Assembly (NCBI GenBank): GCA_958298945.1
Contig: OY282609.1
Span: 16,343,826 to 16,407,825, forward strand
DNA: 64,000 bases
Direction of reading: 5' to 3'
Source: Atherix ibis
Lineage: Eukaryota > Arthropoda > Insecta > Diptera > Athericidae
Each line of letters opens with the position of its first letter. Position 1 is the first letter of the stretch. A program made the translations under genes and the position numbers. This document shows, piece by piece, positions 25,806-38,297 of this stretch. The notes beneath the pieces are model-generated. The model did not search any database. It worked only from the letters and a program-made list of their open reading frames with translations, and was not told where the DNA came from.

Positions 25806-27945
25806 TATTGGGTTGTTCGGAAAGTAATTTCGTTTTGTTTTTATAAAAATAAAAGACAATTTTCTTATAGTGAATTAAAATTTTATTCAATTAAATATTT
25901 TCCAGTCTGATCCAATACCCTTTGCCATTTTTCTGGCAATAGCATGATTCCATGCTCAAAAAATTTTTGTCCTTTGCTGGCAAAAAACTGATCCAAGTGA
26001 TTTTTGACCTCCTCATTTGAATTAAACGTTTTACCGTCTAGAAAATTTTATAGAGACCGGAACAAATGATAATCGGACGGTGCCTAGGTCTGGAGAGTAT
26101 AGTGGGTGTGGCAGTATATCCCATCCAAGCTCTAAAAGCTTTTGCCGAGTGGTCAAACTTGTATGTGGTTTCGCATTATCCTGTTAGAATACTATACACA
26201 GTGTGTCTCAAAAATAACCGAACTTTTTGGATATAGAATAAAATACATATTATATTATCTTTGAAAGTTATTATTTAGTCAAAATAGATTCCATCTATCT
26301 TTAAATGTCATTTATAGGAATGTTCTTCAGCACCTCGGTTACGGCTGCTTGAATGGCTGGGATATCATCATAAAATGCTCCTTTCATCTTGGTTTTCAGT
26401 TTTGAAAATAGAAAATAGTCACATGGTGATAGATCAGACGAATATGGAGGATGGTTGATGAAAGATATCCGTTTTTTTATCAAAATCCGTTCAACTTTTT
26501 GGTCTTGTGAGGTGGTGCATTATCGTGCAATAAAAACAGCTGTTTTCCTGCTGGATATTCAGGTCTAACACGACCAATTCTTTTTCACAAACGATCTAAA
26601 ACGCGTAAATAGTATTTTCGATTAATAGTTCGACCTTCTGGAACAAATTCTTTGTGGACAATACCCTTCGAATCATAAAAAGTAATCAACATTGTTTTGA
26701 TTCGAGACTTCTGAAAACGCAATTTTTTTTGGTTTTGGCTCGCCTTTGGACTTCTATTCAGCAGATTTACGCTTAGTTTCAGCGTCATATTCAAAGCATC
26801 ATGACTCATCACCAGTTATGATCGAATCAAGACAGTCTGGATCGTTTTCAGCAGTTTCAACAATGCCTTTGCAATGCTCCACAAGAGCGATTTTTTAGTC
26901 TTCATTTAATTCATGTGGAACAAAACGCGCACAGACCTGTCTTTTATGCAAATCTTCAGTTAAAATTCTCCAAGTAGTGTTTTTACTCGTATTTAATTCC
27001 TCAGCAAACATTCTCATAGTAAAATTTGCATCGATACCAATGATTTCATGGACTTTTTCCATCAATTCAGCACGATTACTAGCTTCTCGACGACCTGGTC
27101 TTAGGTCGTCATTTAAATCCTCACGACCATTTTTAAATCGTCTAAACCACGTATAAACTTAAGTACGACTCATACAATCATCACCATAAACTTTTTTTCA
27201 TCAATTCGTATGTCTCAGCGAATGTTTTTTCAAGTTTAACACAAAATTTTATTTATCGTTCTTTGTTCCATTTTTGTTTTGTAACATTAGCACACTTTTT
27301 CTTTTATTGAAATGGCTGAAACTTTTTAATGCTGCAAATTTTTAATAGATGGCGCTGCATGTTGTTGTGTTTAAATATAAAGTTCGGTTTGGGACACACT
27401 GTGTACCTTTCCTATTGACCGATTCTGGCCTTTTTTCTTTCCGTGAATCATTCAATATGTCCAACTTATGACAAATTACACTTCAGAATTGATCGTTGTG
27501 TTGCTCGGTAGAAGCTTGAAATAAACGATTCCTTTGAAATCCCACCAAACAGATAGCATAACCTTTTTTTGATGAATATTGGCTTTCGAAGTGCTTTGCC
27601 AGTTCATCTTTTCTACTCCAGGATCTTTTGCGCTTAACATTGTTGGAGACAACCCATTTCTCATCCCCAGTGATGATACCTTGGCGTTTGAGAAGCAAAT
27701 TACAAACGTCAATGTGACGGCACAAATTTTTTCCCATAAGAAGATGAGGAACCCATATATCGAGCTTTCAGATAAAACCTAGCCATTTCAAATGATCATG
27801 AATGGTCGAATTCGATAAATTTAATCTCTCAGCAATCTCAGGAGTTGTTATTCGCCGGTTTACATCAATTAATGCCCTTATTGTGTGTTCATCAGCTTCA
27901 ACTGGCCTTTTAGAATAACAAAATTACTTTCCGAACAACCAAAAA
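25806..27945 (-). mobile_element. Mariner family B (mellifera-like), split by another mariner
   Basis: The left TIR is TTGGGTTGTTCGGAAAGTAA at 25808 after TA; the right end is its complement, finishing about 27940 with a decayed last few bases. Minus-strand pieces encode IITGDEKWVVSNNVKRKRSW (first Asp), then WDFKGIVYF, and on the other side of the insertion APSDYHLFRSL (third Asp) and LPEKWQRVLDQTGKYL near the C terminus. Removing the insertion at 26195-27405 brings the two halves together near the HDNA block. Stops and frameshifts are present on both sides, so it is dead. Subfamily naming is by eye. Confidence 0.85.
26195..27405 (-). mobile_element. Mariner family C, nested inside family B element
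   Basis: TA target duplications (26195-26196 and 27404-27405) flank TIRs that start CACAGTGTGTCTCAAAAATA on the left and mirror it on the right (GGGACACACTGTG). About 1.2 kb long. Minus-strand frames show YDSKGIVHKEFVPEGRTINR (26812-26585) and FINHPPYSSDLSPCDYFLFS (26483-26301), with the second Asp block readable between them as FYCTIMHHL in a shifted frame. The N-terminal half (26880-27290) is full of stops and frameshifts. It is therefore a complete-length but inactive copy that landed in the older family B element. Confidence 0.88.
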
Positions 27946-27964
27946 TTTAAAGATATTAAAATAA

Positions 27965-29241
27965 TACCAGGTGTTGGAATTAATTCGTAGCGTTTTACAA
28001 AAGATGGCGTTAGCCAACTATCCATAGTCACACATACAAAAGTAAATATTTTCCCAGAAGCTACTGATATAACGCAACTTTTCCACTATATGACATTTTG
28101 TTATAGTGTCAGTAGCACTTGTTGCGGAGTGTCAAACATGTCGAAGTTCGTGCCTGAAAAGTCGTTTTTGCGGGGAGTATTACTCTATTACTTCAACATG
28201 AAGATAAGTGCCGCGGAAAGTCATCGTATTTTAGTGGATGTCTACGGCGAACATGCTCTTGCTGAGAAAACTTGCAGAAAGTGGTTTGCGCGATTTAAAA
28301 ATGGACATTTTGATTTGGAAGACATGGAACGTCCCGGACAGCCGAAAAACTTCGAAGATGAAGATTTGGTGACGTTGCTCAATGAAGACCTGTGCCAAAC
28401 ACTCCGGGAGTTGTCCACACCGCTTGGAGTGATTTTCGACGGTCGGAAAACGCCTGAAAGCCTTGGGAATGGTACAAAAACAGGGAACGTGGGTTCCACA
28501 TGAGTTGAAGCGAAGGGACGTCGAACGGCGTTTAGTCACCTGTGAGATTCTTCTCTAACGGCAGGCAAGGAAGGGATTTCTGCATCGAATCGTCACTGGT
28601 GACTAGAAGTGGTTACTCTACGACAATTCCAAACGCAGAAAATCGTGGGGCTTGCCCGGTTATGAATCGACATCGTCCCCCAGGTCGAATATTCATGGAA
28701 AGAAGATCTTACTGTGTATTTGGTCGGATCAGCTGGGTGTTATTTATTATGAGCTCCTCCAACCAGGTGAAACTATCACTGGGGACGTATATAGACGACA
28801 ATTGATGCGCTTGAAGAGAGCATTACAAGAAAAGCGGCCGCAATATAAAGATCGACACGACAAAGTAATTTTGCTCCACGACAATGCAAGACTCCAAGTT
28901 GCGAAAGTCGTGAAAACTTATTTAAATACGCTGAAATGGGAAGTTATGCCTCACCTGCCATATTCACCAGACATTGCCCCATCTGATTATCATTTGCTTC
29001 GATCCATGGCGCATGGCTTGTCAGAGCAGCACTTCGGTAGCTACGAAATGACCAAAAATTGGATCGAAACTAAAGAAGAAGAATTTTTTCGACGCGGTAT
29101 CCGAGCATTACCAGAAAGATGGCAAAAAGTAGTGTATAACGAAGGACAATACTTTGAATAACGCTTCTGTAATGATACTGGCATAATAAACCACGAAACT
29201 TTGCAAAAAAAAACGCTACGAATTAATTACAACACCTGATA
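27965..29241 (+). mobile_element. Mariner family D (Mos1/mauritiana-like), near full length, frame-broken
   Basis: TIRs CCAGGTGTTGGAATTAATTC (27967) and complement ending 29238, flanked by TA. The transposase opens at ATG 28138 (MSKFVPEKSFLRGVLL, HTH with ESHRILVDVYGEHALAEKTC) and runs in frame to 28503. A decayed 150-nt stretch follows, including the first-Asp block in altered frame. The second frame (28652-29161) holds ILLHDNARLQVAKV (second Asp) and LPYSPDIAPSDYHL (third Asp, 34 residues later, so DD34D), ending RWQKVVYNEGQYFE. It is the best preserved transposase in the window. It lies only about 20 bp from the family B element. Confidence 0.92.
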
Positions 29242-30724
29242 AAAAATAAAAAAATAACAAAATTTATTAAAAATAACAAAATTAATTTTCGTTTTATTTT
29301 GTATAATTCAAATTAAATTCAATTTTAATACCATCACGATTGTAGGTGAAAAAAGTATGTCCTTTAATTGGGAGATTTCATCAAATCAAGCGGAACATAA
29401 ATTAGAGGGATAAGAAAAATCTGTTCCCACGTGAAAATGCGCAAACGTAATTAGATGCAATTATAACGAGTAAAAACAACAAACCGCTGTGCTATTTTTA
29501 TCAATGAAATCGAGACTATGTTATAATTTATAACGAGTAGACAGCTACGGTAATGGGACTGGTGCACAAAAAAGGTTATTCATGCATGGACTTATACACA
29601 GTACGAATATACGATAAAATTACGGCTTCTGGATTATGTTGTATATATTGACGAATCGTCAAATCGAAATAGTAAGTAGCGTATTCATTGTTCAAAGTCG
29701 GTTATGTGGAGGTTAGATAGACTGGGCGTGCTACTGTGTCAAATCAGAACAATAACAGGGAACAATATCTACAGGAGGTACTCTTCCAAATCACTACAAT
29801 CACCACATGAAAGTCCATAGGGGGCTGGACAAATCAAAATCCTTCGACCCTATATTATACTTCTATCCTTCGATCCATATTGGTATTAGTATAACGTTTG
29901 TTATCCTGTGGGGTTTCTTGTCCCATAGTTAGGTTTCCTCTAAACGAATATTATGTGTGATACTCATAAGTATTTATTTTCGATTGCATTTAAAACTTTT
30001 CATATTTGATACATGCCAAAAATGCCCGTTCAAGAGGACTGAAAAGGGGAATCGTTCAAATAACAAGGAAAATTGTTAAATAAATCACAGCTGCTTTCCT
30101 CTCGTTGCCTATTTGAAAAGGTAGTAGTAATAATAAAATTGAATGCACTTTAAAAAAAAAAAAAAAAAAATAGCATTCAATAACCAAAGTTCTCTTCGTA
30201 GAGCTGGTATGAATTTGATTTTAGAAAACCGATAAATATGCCACGCATTATTAATGAAGCCCAAAACAGCTTCATTGCATTTATAAGATTGGTTCTTTTT
30301 TTGCGCCACGTCGTGTATAATTATAATATGTTCTACAAGAGAGAAAAAAATTACAACAAAGCTCCTGTTTTAAAAAAAAAAAGTATTTATGAAATGTCGT
30401 CAGTAATTGTGTTTTTATTCTGTATAATATTTTTATAAAACATAAGTGGATATGTTATTTTTTTCAAACAAATTCTACCTAACAATTAATAAAGAATAAT
30501 AAGAAATTTAAACTCAGTTAATTTAGCATTTTTGGGCTGTTTATTTTGTTCATTTAATTGAATCGTTATTACCGAATTGGCGCCGGAACACAATAGCTAC
30601 AGGCGAACAGTAACTTCAACTCGAAAAATTATCGATCATTTAACACAATAGCGACGAGTAAGGCAACGTCATCTGATCATCTATATTTTAGGCTTAGTTC
30701 AATTTTTAAGCCCACTTTAAATTA
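29242..30724. other. Intergenic, nothing recognised
   Basis: AT-rich DNA with an A-run at 30152-30170. No gene is supported. Confidence 0.5.
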
Positions 30725-32260
30725 GGAGGTTAGTTTGAGAAGTACTCGACCTAACAAAGAAAATACAAAAAAATTTGCGAAAAGTAACTTTATTTCTCAA
30801 CAAAGCCTCCTTTTAGCTTGATACACTTTTCCCAGTGTGATGTTGAATACCTTCGAGCTCCTCAAAATAGCCATAAACCGCGAACTCCACTTCTTCATTT
30901 TTGGCACCAAGCAATTTTTTTAAGTTTAGAAAGAGCTAAATCTTTGTTGTGAGAGTATTTAATCACATAATGATGACCACTTTTTTCAATGTTTACAAGT
31001 TTACTAAGGCTGTCAAACAAATGCTAGACAACGCAGCATTATCTAACTTCCAACGTAAGGCAATTACAACTGCCATTTATACGTCAGGTCAGATACTTCT
31101 CGGCCTACTCTCGTTTATATAATACTAGGTAAAACGGAAAGAAATGTTTTTCCGGTTGCCGTTGAGTTAAAACATTTTGGCTTATATCATTCTAAAGTTC
31201 TATTAGTAATCTTTCTTTTTTGACATTGTTTTTATTTTTTTGGCCATAGTAGAAAATGATGGAATCCTGACTTTGAAGAGACACATTTGCGATATTTTAT
31301 GCTATTTTTATTTGACAAAGGATTAAAGTAAAAAAGAAGCTACCCAGACAATCTGCGATATTTATGGGGACATCTTGAATCCTCAAAAGTGCTATAGATA
31401 ATTTCAAAAGTTCAAAAATGCCAATAGGGAATTAAAGAAAAAATCGAAATCAAGAAGACCTCTTAAAATCAATGATTAAACCCTCGCCCAGAGTAGAGGC
31501 TAGCTCGGATTTGATATTGGTTGGGCTGAGACCTTTCTAATGAGAGTATTTAATCACATAACGATGACCACATTTTTCAATATTTACAAGTTCACTGCAG
31601 CTGTCAAACAAATACTAAACAACGCAGCGTTATCTAACTTCAAACGTAAGCTTTATAAGGTTGGTACTTTCAAGCATAGTAATTTTGTTCAAATAACAAC
31701 CACCATTTATACGTAAGTTCGGATACTTCTCGGCCTACCCTCGTATATATAATATTAGGTAAAACGGAAAGAAATATCTATTTTTTATGCGTCATTTTGA
31801 AATTAGTTTAGTATCGGTTGCCGTTGAGTTAAAACATTTTGGCTTATATCATTCTGAAGCTCAATAAGTAATCTTTCTTTTTTGATATGGTTTTTTTTGG
31901 CCATAGTAGAAAATGGCAGAATCCTAAGATTGAATAGACATATTTGCGATATTTTTTGCTATTTTTATTTAACAAAGGATTAAAGTAAAAAAGAAGCTAC
32001 CCAGACAATCTGCGATATTTATGGGGACATCTTCAATCCTCAAAAGTGCTATAGATGATTTCAAAAGTTCAAAAATGCCAATAGGGAATAAAGAAAAACC
32101 TGAAATCAGGAAGACCTGATTAAAATCAATAATAGAACCCTGAACTCATTGGTGGAATCCGATCCGAGCAAAACAATCAAGGAATTGTCACAAGACCTTG
32201 ATTATTCGTGTACAACAGTACAGGATCATTAAAAAAGGGTTATAAAAAGGGAATAATTAT
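30725..32260. repeat. Mariner relic with a ~590-bp offset direct duplication
   Basis: From 30780 the minus strand reads the end of a mariner transposase (YFEELEGIQHHTGK, then FVEK-like). Two imperfect direct copies follow: 30951-31485 and 31542-32145, both opening GAGAGTATTTAATCACATAA. Each contains, on the plus strand, an N-terminal mariner HTH in decayed frames (FDKGLK, then AIFMGTS/ICDIYGD-like text, KFKN-like). The second copy has extra segments of about 40 bp in two places, or the first has lost them. The second also continues further (LVESDPSKTIKELSQDLDYS-like text around 32150-32230). No intact frame is present. Confidence 0.7.
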
Positions 32261-32368
32261 GTATGGTTTTTTTTATATAATCAAAATTCAACAGTACTGA
32301 CACATAACGCAATATTAAAAATTTCAGAATAAGTTTGCAGTACAGTACTACGACTACGAAAAAATATA

Positions 32369-33226
32369 TACGAGGTCTGTTCAAAAAGTATCGCGAATTT
32401 TGTGTTTTTTTAAAAATTATTAATTTTTATCATGAACGTGCCAACGTTTTTTCCAATCCTCGAAGCACTTCAAAAAATCATTTTCTGTGATCTTGTTCAG
32501 CTCTTCCTTCGATGCCGTCTTTATCTCCTCAATCGTAGCAAAGCGTCGTCCTTTCATGGGGCTCTTCAGTTTCGGGAACAAGAAAAAGTCGCAAGGGGCC
32601 AGATCTGGGGAATACGGTAGCTGCGGCATTATTAGTGTTGTTTTTGGCCCAAAATTTGCGCACAAGCAACGATGCGCGAGCAGGAGCGTTATCATGGTGT
32701 AAAAGCCAATTTTTGTTCTTCCACAAATCCGGGCGTTTCTGGCGGATTGCAGGTAATATTCCTTATTGACTGTTCTACCCTGTGGTAAGAACTCATGATG
32801 TACCACACTCCTGCAATCGAAGAAAACTGTAAGCAAAACCTTCACATTCGACCAAACTTGGCACGCTTTTTTCGGTCTTGGCTCGTGCGGCAGCTTCCAT
32901 TGGGATGACTGAGCTTCGGTTTCCACGTTATAACCATAAACCCATGATTCGTCACCAGTTATAACCCTCTGGAGCAAATTTCGATCGTCGCGGAGTTCCT
33001 TAGCAATGTTAATGCTTTTGGTCGAAATTGAGCAAAAATCGCAGATGAGCCAAAACACGTGCAAGCAAAGTAGCTGTTAAAAATTAACTGAACATTCAAA
33101 ATGGCCGAACTTATCGGCATAAGTGAGAGACATGAGTACCAACATAACGCCACAAAAAATCAAAAATCGAATATACGTAACCCGCAGAAATTCAAAGTTC
33201 TCGATACTTTTTGAACAGACCTCGTA
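32369..33226 (-). mobile_element. Mariner family A, copy 4 (internally deleted)
   Basis: TA-flanked TIRs (32371 and 33224). The minus-strand frame 33064-32420 (214 codons) is the longest family A frame in the window: INIAKELRDDRNL, VITGDESWVYGYNVETEAQS (first Asp), LLTVFFDCRSVVHHEFLPQG, then a frameshifted part where LLHHDNAPARAS is readable only in another frame, then LPYSPDLAPCDFFLFPKLKS (third Asp). The HTH domain is deleted at the shared junction and the C-terminal end is shortened (KKRWHVHDKN). All three Asp codons exist, but not in one frame. Confidence 0.92.
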
Positions 33227-36200
33227 TTTTAAGAAATAGTAATTTTTATATTAAAACCGAAACGTTTTTTTTAACCATTTCTGAGAATAAATTATAATCA
33301 GAACTACAACTTATAAAATATATATTTATTAATAATGTTGAATCACCACTACTCACTTGAGCAAATGTGAATTAAAAAAAATTCATTTTAAAACTCTAAT
33401 AATAATAATATACTGAAATACGTTCAATTAAAAAAGGATGTTTTTCTGATATTAAAATTTTTTTTTTTTTTTGTAGAAAAGCTAAGAGAGATATGAAAAA
33501 TCGCAGCGTGACTTAAACGAAAACAAAAGCTAAGCAAAAATGGGCTCTAAGTGTTCTGAAAATGCACAAATACTTAAGGCACGAATAAAATATCTTTGAA
33601 AATAATGAAAAACAAAGGGAATCTAGAGACTGGATGATGGCCAACACTGGCACAATCCAATGAGAATATTAAAGATACACTTTTATAAAAAGAGCTTTAG
33701 TATAATTTAACATTAGAGTATCCCCAGTTAGAGTATCCAGTCATACAAACATTGATATTTAAAAAGAAAAACAATATTTCTTTTCTTGAGTTTCTGCAAA
33801 AATGGCACAAGGCGTAGGACAAAGGTGTGCAAGTATTTGCTGTTGCTCTGCACTCGACTACATACTTAACTCCACGTCCAACTCTCTAGTTTATTTTATT
33901 GTTTGACTTTATTTCGATTCCATCGTTGGTGGGGCAATTTTAGCATTCATTCGAGATAAAATTACCGAAGTGGTGGTGGGGAACAATTTTGAAATAAGTA
34001 AAAGGCACGTACAAGCATTTTAATGACAGCAGCACTGACAACGGCAGCGCTTACAGTGCAATGAATTAAAAATGAATTTGCTTTCCGTCTTTGGTTTGTT
34101 AGCTAGCTAGTCGACTGGTTGGATCGTTGAATTAAAATAAAAGGGGCAACCGCGCGACAATCAACAAAATTGCATAAAATCGCTTACAGCCATGCCAGAA
34201 GCAATCAACCTCATACAAAAACTGACGTACCCATTGTGATTTTATACCGCTAACAAACCTACAATTTCCAGCCACTATGAGTATATCCACCCCCGGTAAT
34301 ATAATATTTCTAAACGTGCCATATACGAGTATGCATGTACTCCATATACGAGTATATGTATGGTCAAACGGGAAAGTACACCAAAAAATATGCACAAATG
34401 TGTGTATAACACCGTCAGAGTCACATTCGAAATTGTAAAATCAAATTTTACAATAAAATCTGCAAAAGACTCTCGTCACATCCAGGATATAAAAGTAAAC
34501 AAACAGCAAATACGGTACATTTCGGATATGACATGGAACAATACACATATCCGGTTTAATGGAGTGGTATATAAAATCAAAAAAAAAAAAAAGAATGTAA
34601 AATAAAAATATTCAGCAGGCTATTATGTCGATTTCAATATTAACGTCTGTGTTATCCGTTGGGAACGTTAACGTTATTTATAAAAGGACATATTCACCAT
34701 TTCTAGCTAGATGATTTGTGATAATTAGTAAAGCGCCTTAAATTTTATATTTTTTTCAATAATGAAGGGTTTTAGAAGTATTCGTTAGAAGAGAAAAAAA
34801 ATATGTTTTTATTCAAGCAGCATTAATAATCTTTTGAATAACTTTTAATCTAAGAGCAACCAACAATAATATTTAACAATATCTTATAAATTTGCTTTTA
34901 AAAGGAAATATACAAAAATTAAATATTTTATTTTTAACAAATAAAACAACAAAAAGTTGCCAGAATATATAGAAAAAATTATAAGTCACCGCCAAAAAGT
35001 ATAGCTTATATAATTTTATTAAAAGTTTTCGCAATATTTTTTGTTATATGGTATATTTCCGTGAAATCAAATTCAAACGTGTGAGATTTTGAGATTCATA
35101 GTTCCGACGGTAATATTATTTTGTAAAAAGGAGTCATTTCCAAATGGGGTAATGTGGGGTGACATTAAGTTATATTATATTTATTTGAAGATGAGTTAAA
35201 ATTATTTCTGTTATAGTAATTTATGTCGTCAACTTACTTTTTGGAATTATTTTCTTTTATCGGCAAAACGTCAAAGACAGCAAAAGTCAATAGTCCTCTT
35301 TTTCCCACTATTCCTTTACATTTTCATACTTTCTCGTTTATTTTTTTATAAAATTTTCCACTTCATTACTAAATTGCAATTAAATCAATATTGTGCATAT
35401 ATTCTTTTTTATACAATCATTGTCACTTATGCGTTTAATTTGTCACTTATCAAAACTAAAATTGACTATCTTGAAGGAATAACCATAAAGTCCAAAATAA
35501 TATTGGTACGACTTCTAAAGTGATTCACTAATAAAATGCGTAGCTCCCAAATTTTAGCAAATTGCAAAAAATTTTGAAAAAAAAACATCACAAAACAATC
35601 ATTACAAAAATCATAACAATTTCACTTGCATACTTTTGTTTATAAAATTTTGCAAATTAATAAAAATATTGTTCGTTTTGATTACTTTTGTGGGGTACGT
35701 CTTATAAGACCGATTATTATTATTATTATTTTATGGAATTACGGTATGTCGTTTGTTTGGCGAACAAGAAAAAATCACCTCAACCACTGACAGTTGACGA
35801 TTGCTAAATGCACAAAATGGTACCCAGAAAACGCGCAACCAAAGCCCAAGGGACGTTCTATACTATACTATACGACACATAACACTAAAAATTCATTGTA
35901 CGAAATTGTACTCATACAAAAAAGCGAAGCAGTTTGTGTTAAGGGGAAACTGCAATTGCTCAAATGTACGGGTACACATGCACATAGGGACTCTTTCAAC
36001 TAACGGACGGAAGCGTTGGGTTTGACGCAATTATTTTGCTCTCGACAGATTGACCTACCCCGAGACTATGATTACCCACAGCTAGCTGTTTATCGCCAGC
36101 TTACTATATATTAGAACTACTAACCCCTTCTAGAAAGTAACACAGCACAACATAATATATCCCCAATAAAAACACAAACATTTGCAAACATTCTGTAGCC

Positions 36201-36337
36201 TGATTAGGCTGAATAGAGATGTTCATCGTATCAAAATCTTCTATTAATTTAGTAGCGCGCACGTCTTTCTGGGCCAGTAAAACTATTACATTACATTTTA
36301 TGCACTGTGAACTTCATTTCGATTACAAATTCTCTAT
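33227..36337. other. Intergenic, nothing recognised
   Basis: AT-rich DNA with poly-T near 33460, short CATATACGAGTATG-like direct repeats at 34319-34360, and (ATT)n at 35710-35730. No gene is supported. Confidence 0.45.
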
Positions 36338-36407
36338 ATTTATCTGTTCAAATAATATTGAAAAAAATTAGAAATTATTTTTTTCAATATTATTTGAACA
36401 GATAAAT
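36338..36407. repeat. Perfect 31-bp inverted repeat (hairpin)
   Basis: 36338-36368 and 36377-36407 are exact reverse complements around an 8-nt loop. The arm begins ATTTATCTGTTCAAATAATA. No mismatches; pairing stops abruptly on the outer side. There are no adjacent TA or other target duplications that I can see. Confidence 0.9.
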
Positions 36408-36829
36408 CAAATTTAATTTTTTGAACCAGTTTTTACAAAAATGTAGAATTCGGAAAATATTCTATTTGATGCCCTTGAGTGAGATAATATTTTTTATGTT
36501 GCAAAATGAATGAATGGACCAGTTCTGAAGTCTACGTGTATGTATTTGCAATCACTATAAAAATGTTACGAGTATTTCAACGGAATTGTAGTAAAAGCTC
36601 ATTTCGCTACTAAACAGGTATTATCTGATAACGGCACCGATCTAATGGCAGAAAAAGATTTACCATCGTCCCCACACATGAATTCGATAAGAGAATAAAA
36701 ACGTCAGACGAAACGAACAAAAATGGTAGAGCCAACCCTGTTGCAGAATAGTATAAAAAATATATTTTGCTGCTGCAAAAAGAAGGGCGAAGCTAAAATA
36801 CAATGTTTATAATTCATAGCAAGAGGACG
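36408..36829. other. Intergenic, nothing recognised
   Basis: Short AT-rich stretch between the hairpin and the GC-richer patch, without a supported feature. Confidence 0.4.
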
Positions 36830-37180
36830 TGCAAACAAAATGTTGCCATTTTGTCGTCACCACCATCCCTTTAATAAACGCACAGCGGTCACAGTCGTAG
36901 TATTTGCTTATTTACTGCCTGACTCCGACCGCCATACCACACAGTCTTATAGCAGCCGAAGTGAAACACGTTACGTTGAAGCAGGTCGTCCGAGTCAGCC
37001 TCATGCTAATCAACACGGAGTATTAAGGCTTGTGGAATCGATACAAACGAAATGGCGATTGTAGCGAAGTAAACAACTTCGCCCGCCCACCTGATGCGAT
37101 TTAGCTCCGCCCTCTCTCAATGGATGTGTGTGCGCTTACAGCGAAGTGAACAAATTCTTGCTGAGATTTGTATCCAGAGA
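36830..37180. other. GC-richer patch in AT-rich DNA, function unknown
   Basis: Composition shifts sharply to near-balanced and includes several CpGs. A 74-codon frame (36840-37064) and a 69-codon frame (37094-37303) lie here but look unlike known proteins. It may be a regulatory module or an untranslated first exon upstream of Der-1. No conserved motif supports a specific role. Confidence 0.3.
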
Positions 37181-38297
37181 TGTACTCAGTCATTAAATTA
37201 CAATGTTGTATTTTATAATTTTCGTATCTATTTTATTAATATTATCACATCCCCAATCAATTGTAAAATGTTGAAAATGAAAAAAAAAAAATATAAATTG
37301 TAATTCCATTGCAAAATTCATATTTTTTATTGTTTGGAGTCATTCAACCTTTAATCATTTACCAGTTACGAAGCACTCAAATATTTTTTTGATGTGCACA
37401 CACGTGACGGAGTTTTTAAGTATCAACAATTCAGTTTATTGGTATATGATGCATAGGGACGATGAGTGGTTGATTGTCCAGATTTATAATATTTGTTTAC
37501 TTTTATATTTCGATGTATCAATACGATAAACCCAAACAGCAGTATGCAACAACAAAAAAAAAACAATTTCTTTTTAAATTATTTACCTTTATTAATTTGG
37601 CATAACAAACATAAATGTATATATTGTTTCCTTTGGTGGTGTTTAAAATCAAATATTTAATAATAAGGAATTTTTTTTTTAAAAAAACCAAATCAGTTCG
37701 ACGATAGAATTTTGAACATTTCAATTTTTATATCTAAACTGCAATCTGATCAAATTTAATTTTTCTACTAAGAGTAAACTACAAATATTATTCGATTATA
37801 ATAGTACTATGTATTCAAAATAATTTTCAAATTAATAATTGATATCGCGCATAAAAATGTGAAGGCAACAATTTTATTAAAAATTATTTAAAATCAATAA
37901 TATATTTGTTGAAATTCTACAGTATAAGGATACAAAAATATATGTATCTATGATAATTGATTGCTAGTTGTTTTTAGCATAAATATATTAAGACAATTTT
38001 ACTGTAACTTGTTAAAAGTGGAAAATTACTTGCCTATGACGACAACCCCAGCATTTTCTCAATTGTTCTAGTTTAGTGTACATTCAGGTTTCGAAAACAG
38101 ATGTCGCTTAAATAAGTATAGTGATTTTTTAAAGTTTTTTTTTTTATAGAAATTCTGTAAAAATATTGTACTAGAAGGTACACGTAATGTCATTGTAGTT
38201 AATGAACTGTCATTTTAATCAGATTTGTTTCATTGTGAATCTATTTGGACATCTGTTATTTGGTTTTTCGGCAAATTAAAGAATTAAATAATAAATA
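37181..38297. other. Region upstream of Der-1
   Basis: Mostly AT-rich. The last few hundred bases should hold the Der-1 promoter and 5' untranslated region; I see no convincing TATA or Initiator. Confidence 0.4.

Noticed and set aside
28231..28539. Minus-strand frames of 85-102 codons
   Set aside because: Shadows of the Mos1-like transposase N terminus on the plus strand.
36840..37064. 74-codon frame in the GC-rich island
   Set aside because: The composition favours open frames here; no motif or conservation evidence supports coding.
37401..37412. CACGTGACGG resembling an unfolded-protein-response element upstream of Der-1
   Set aside because: It is about 900 bp from the start codon, matches the XBP1 consensus only partly, and such words occur by chance.
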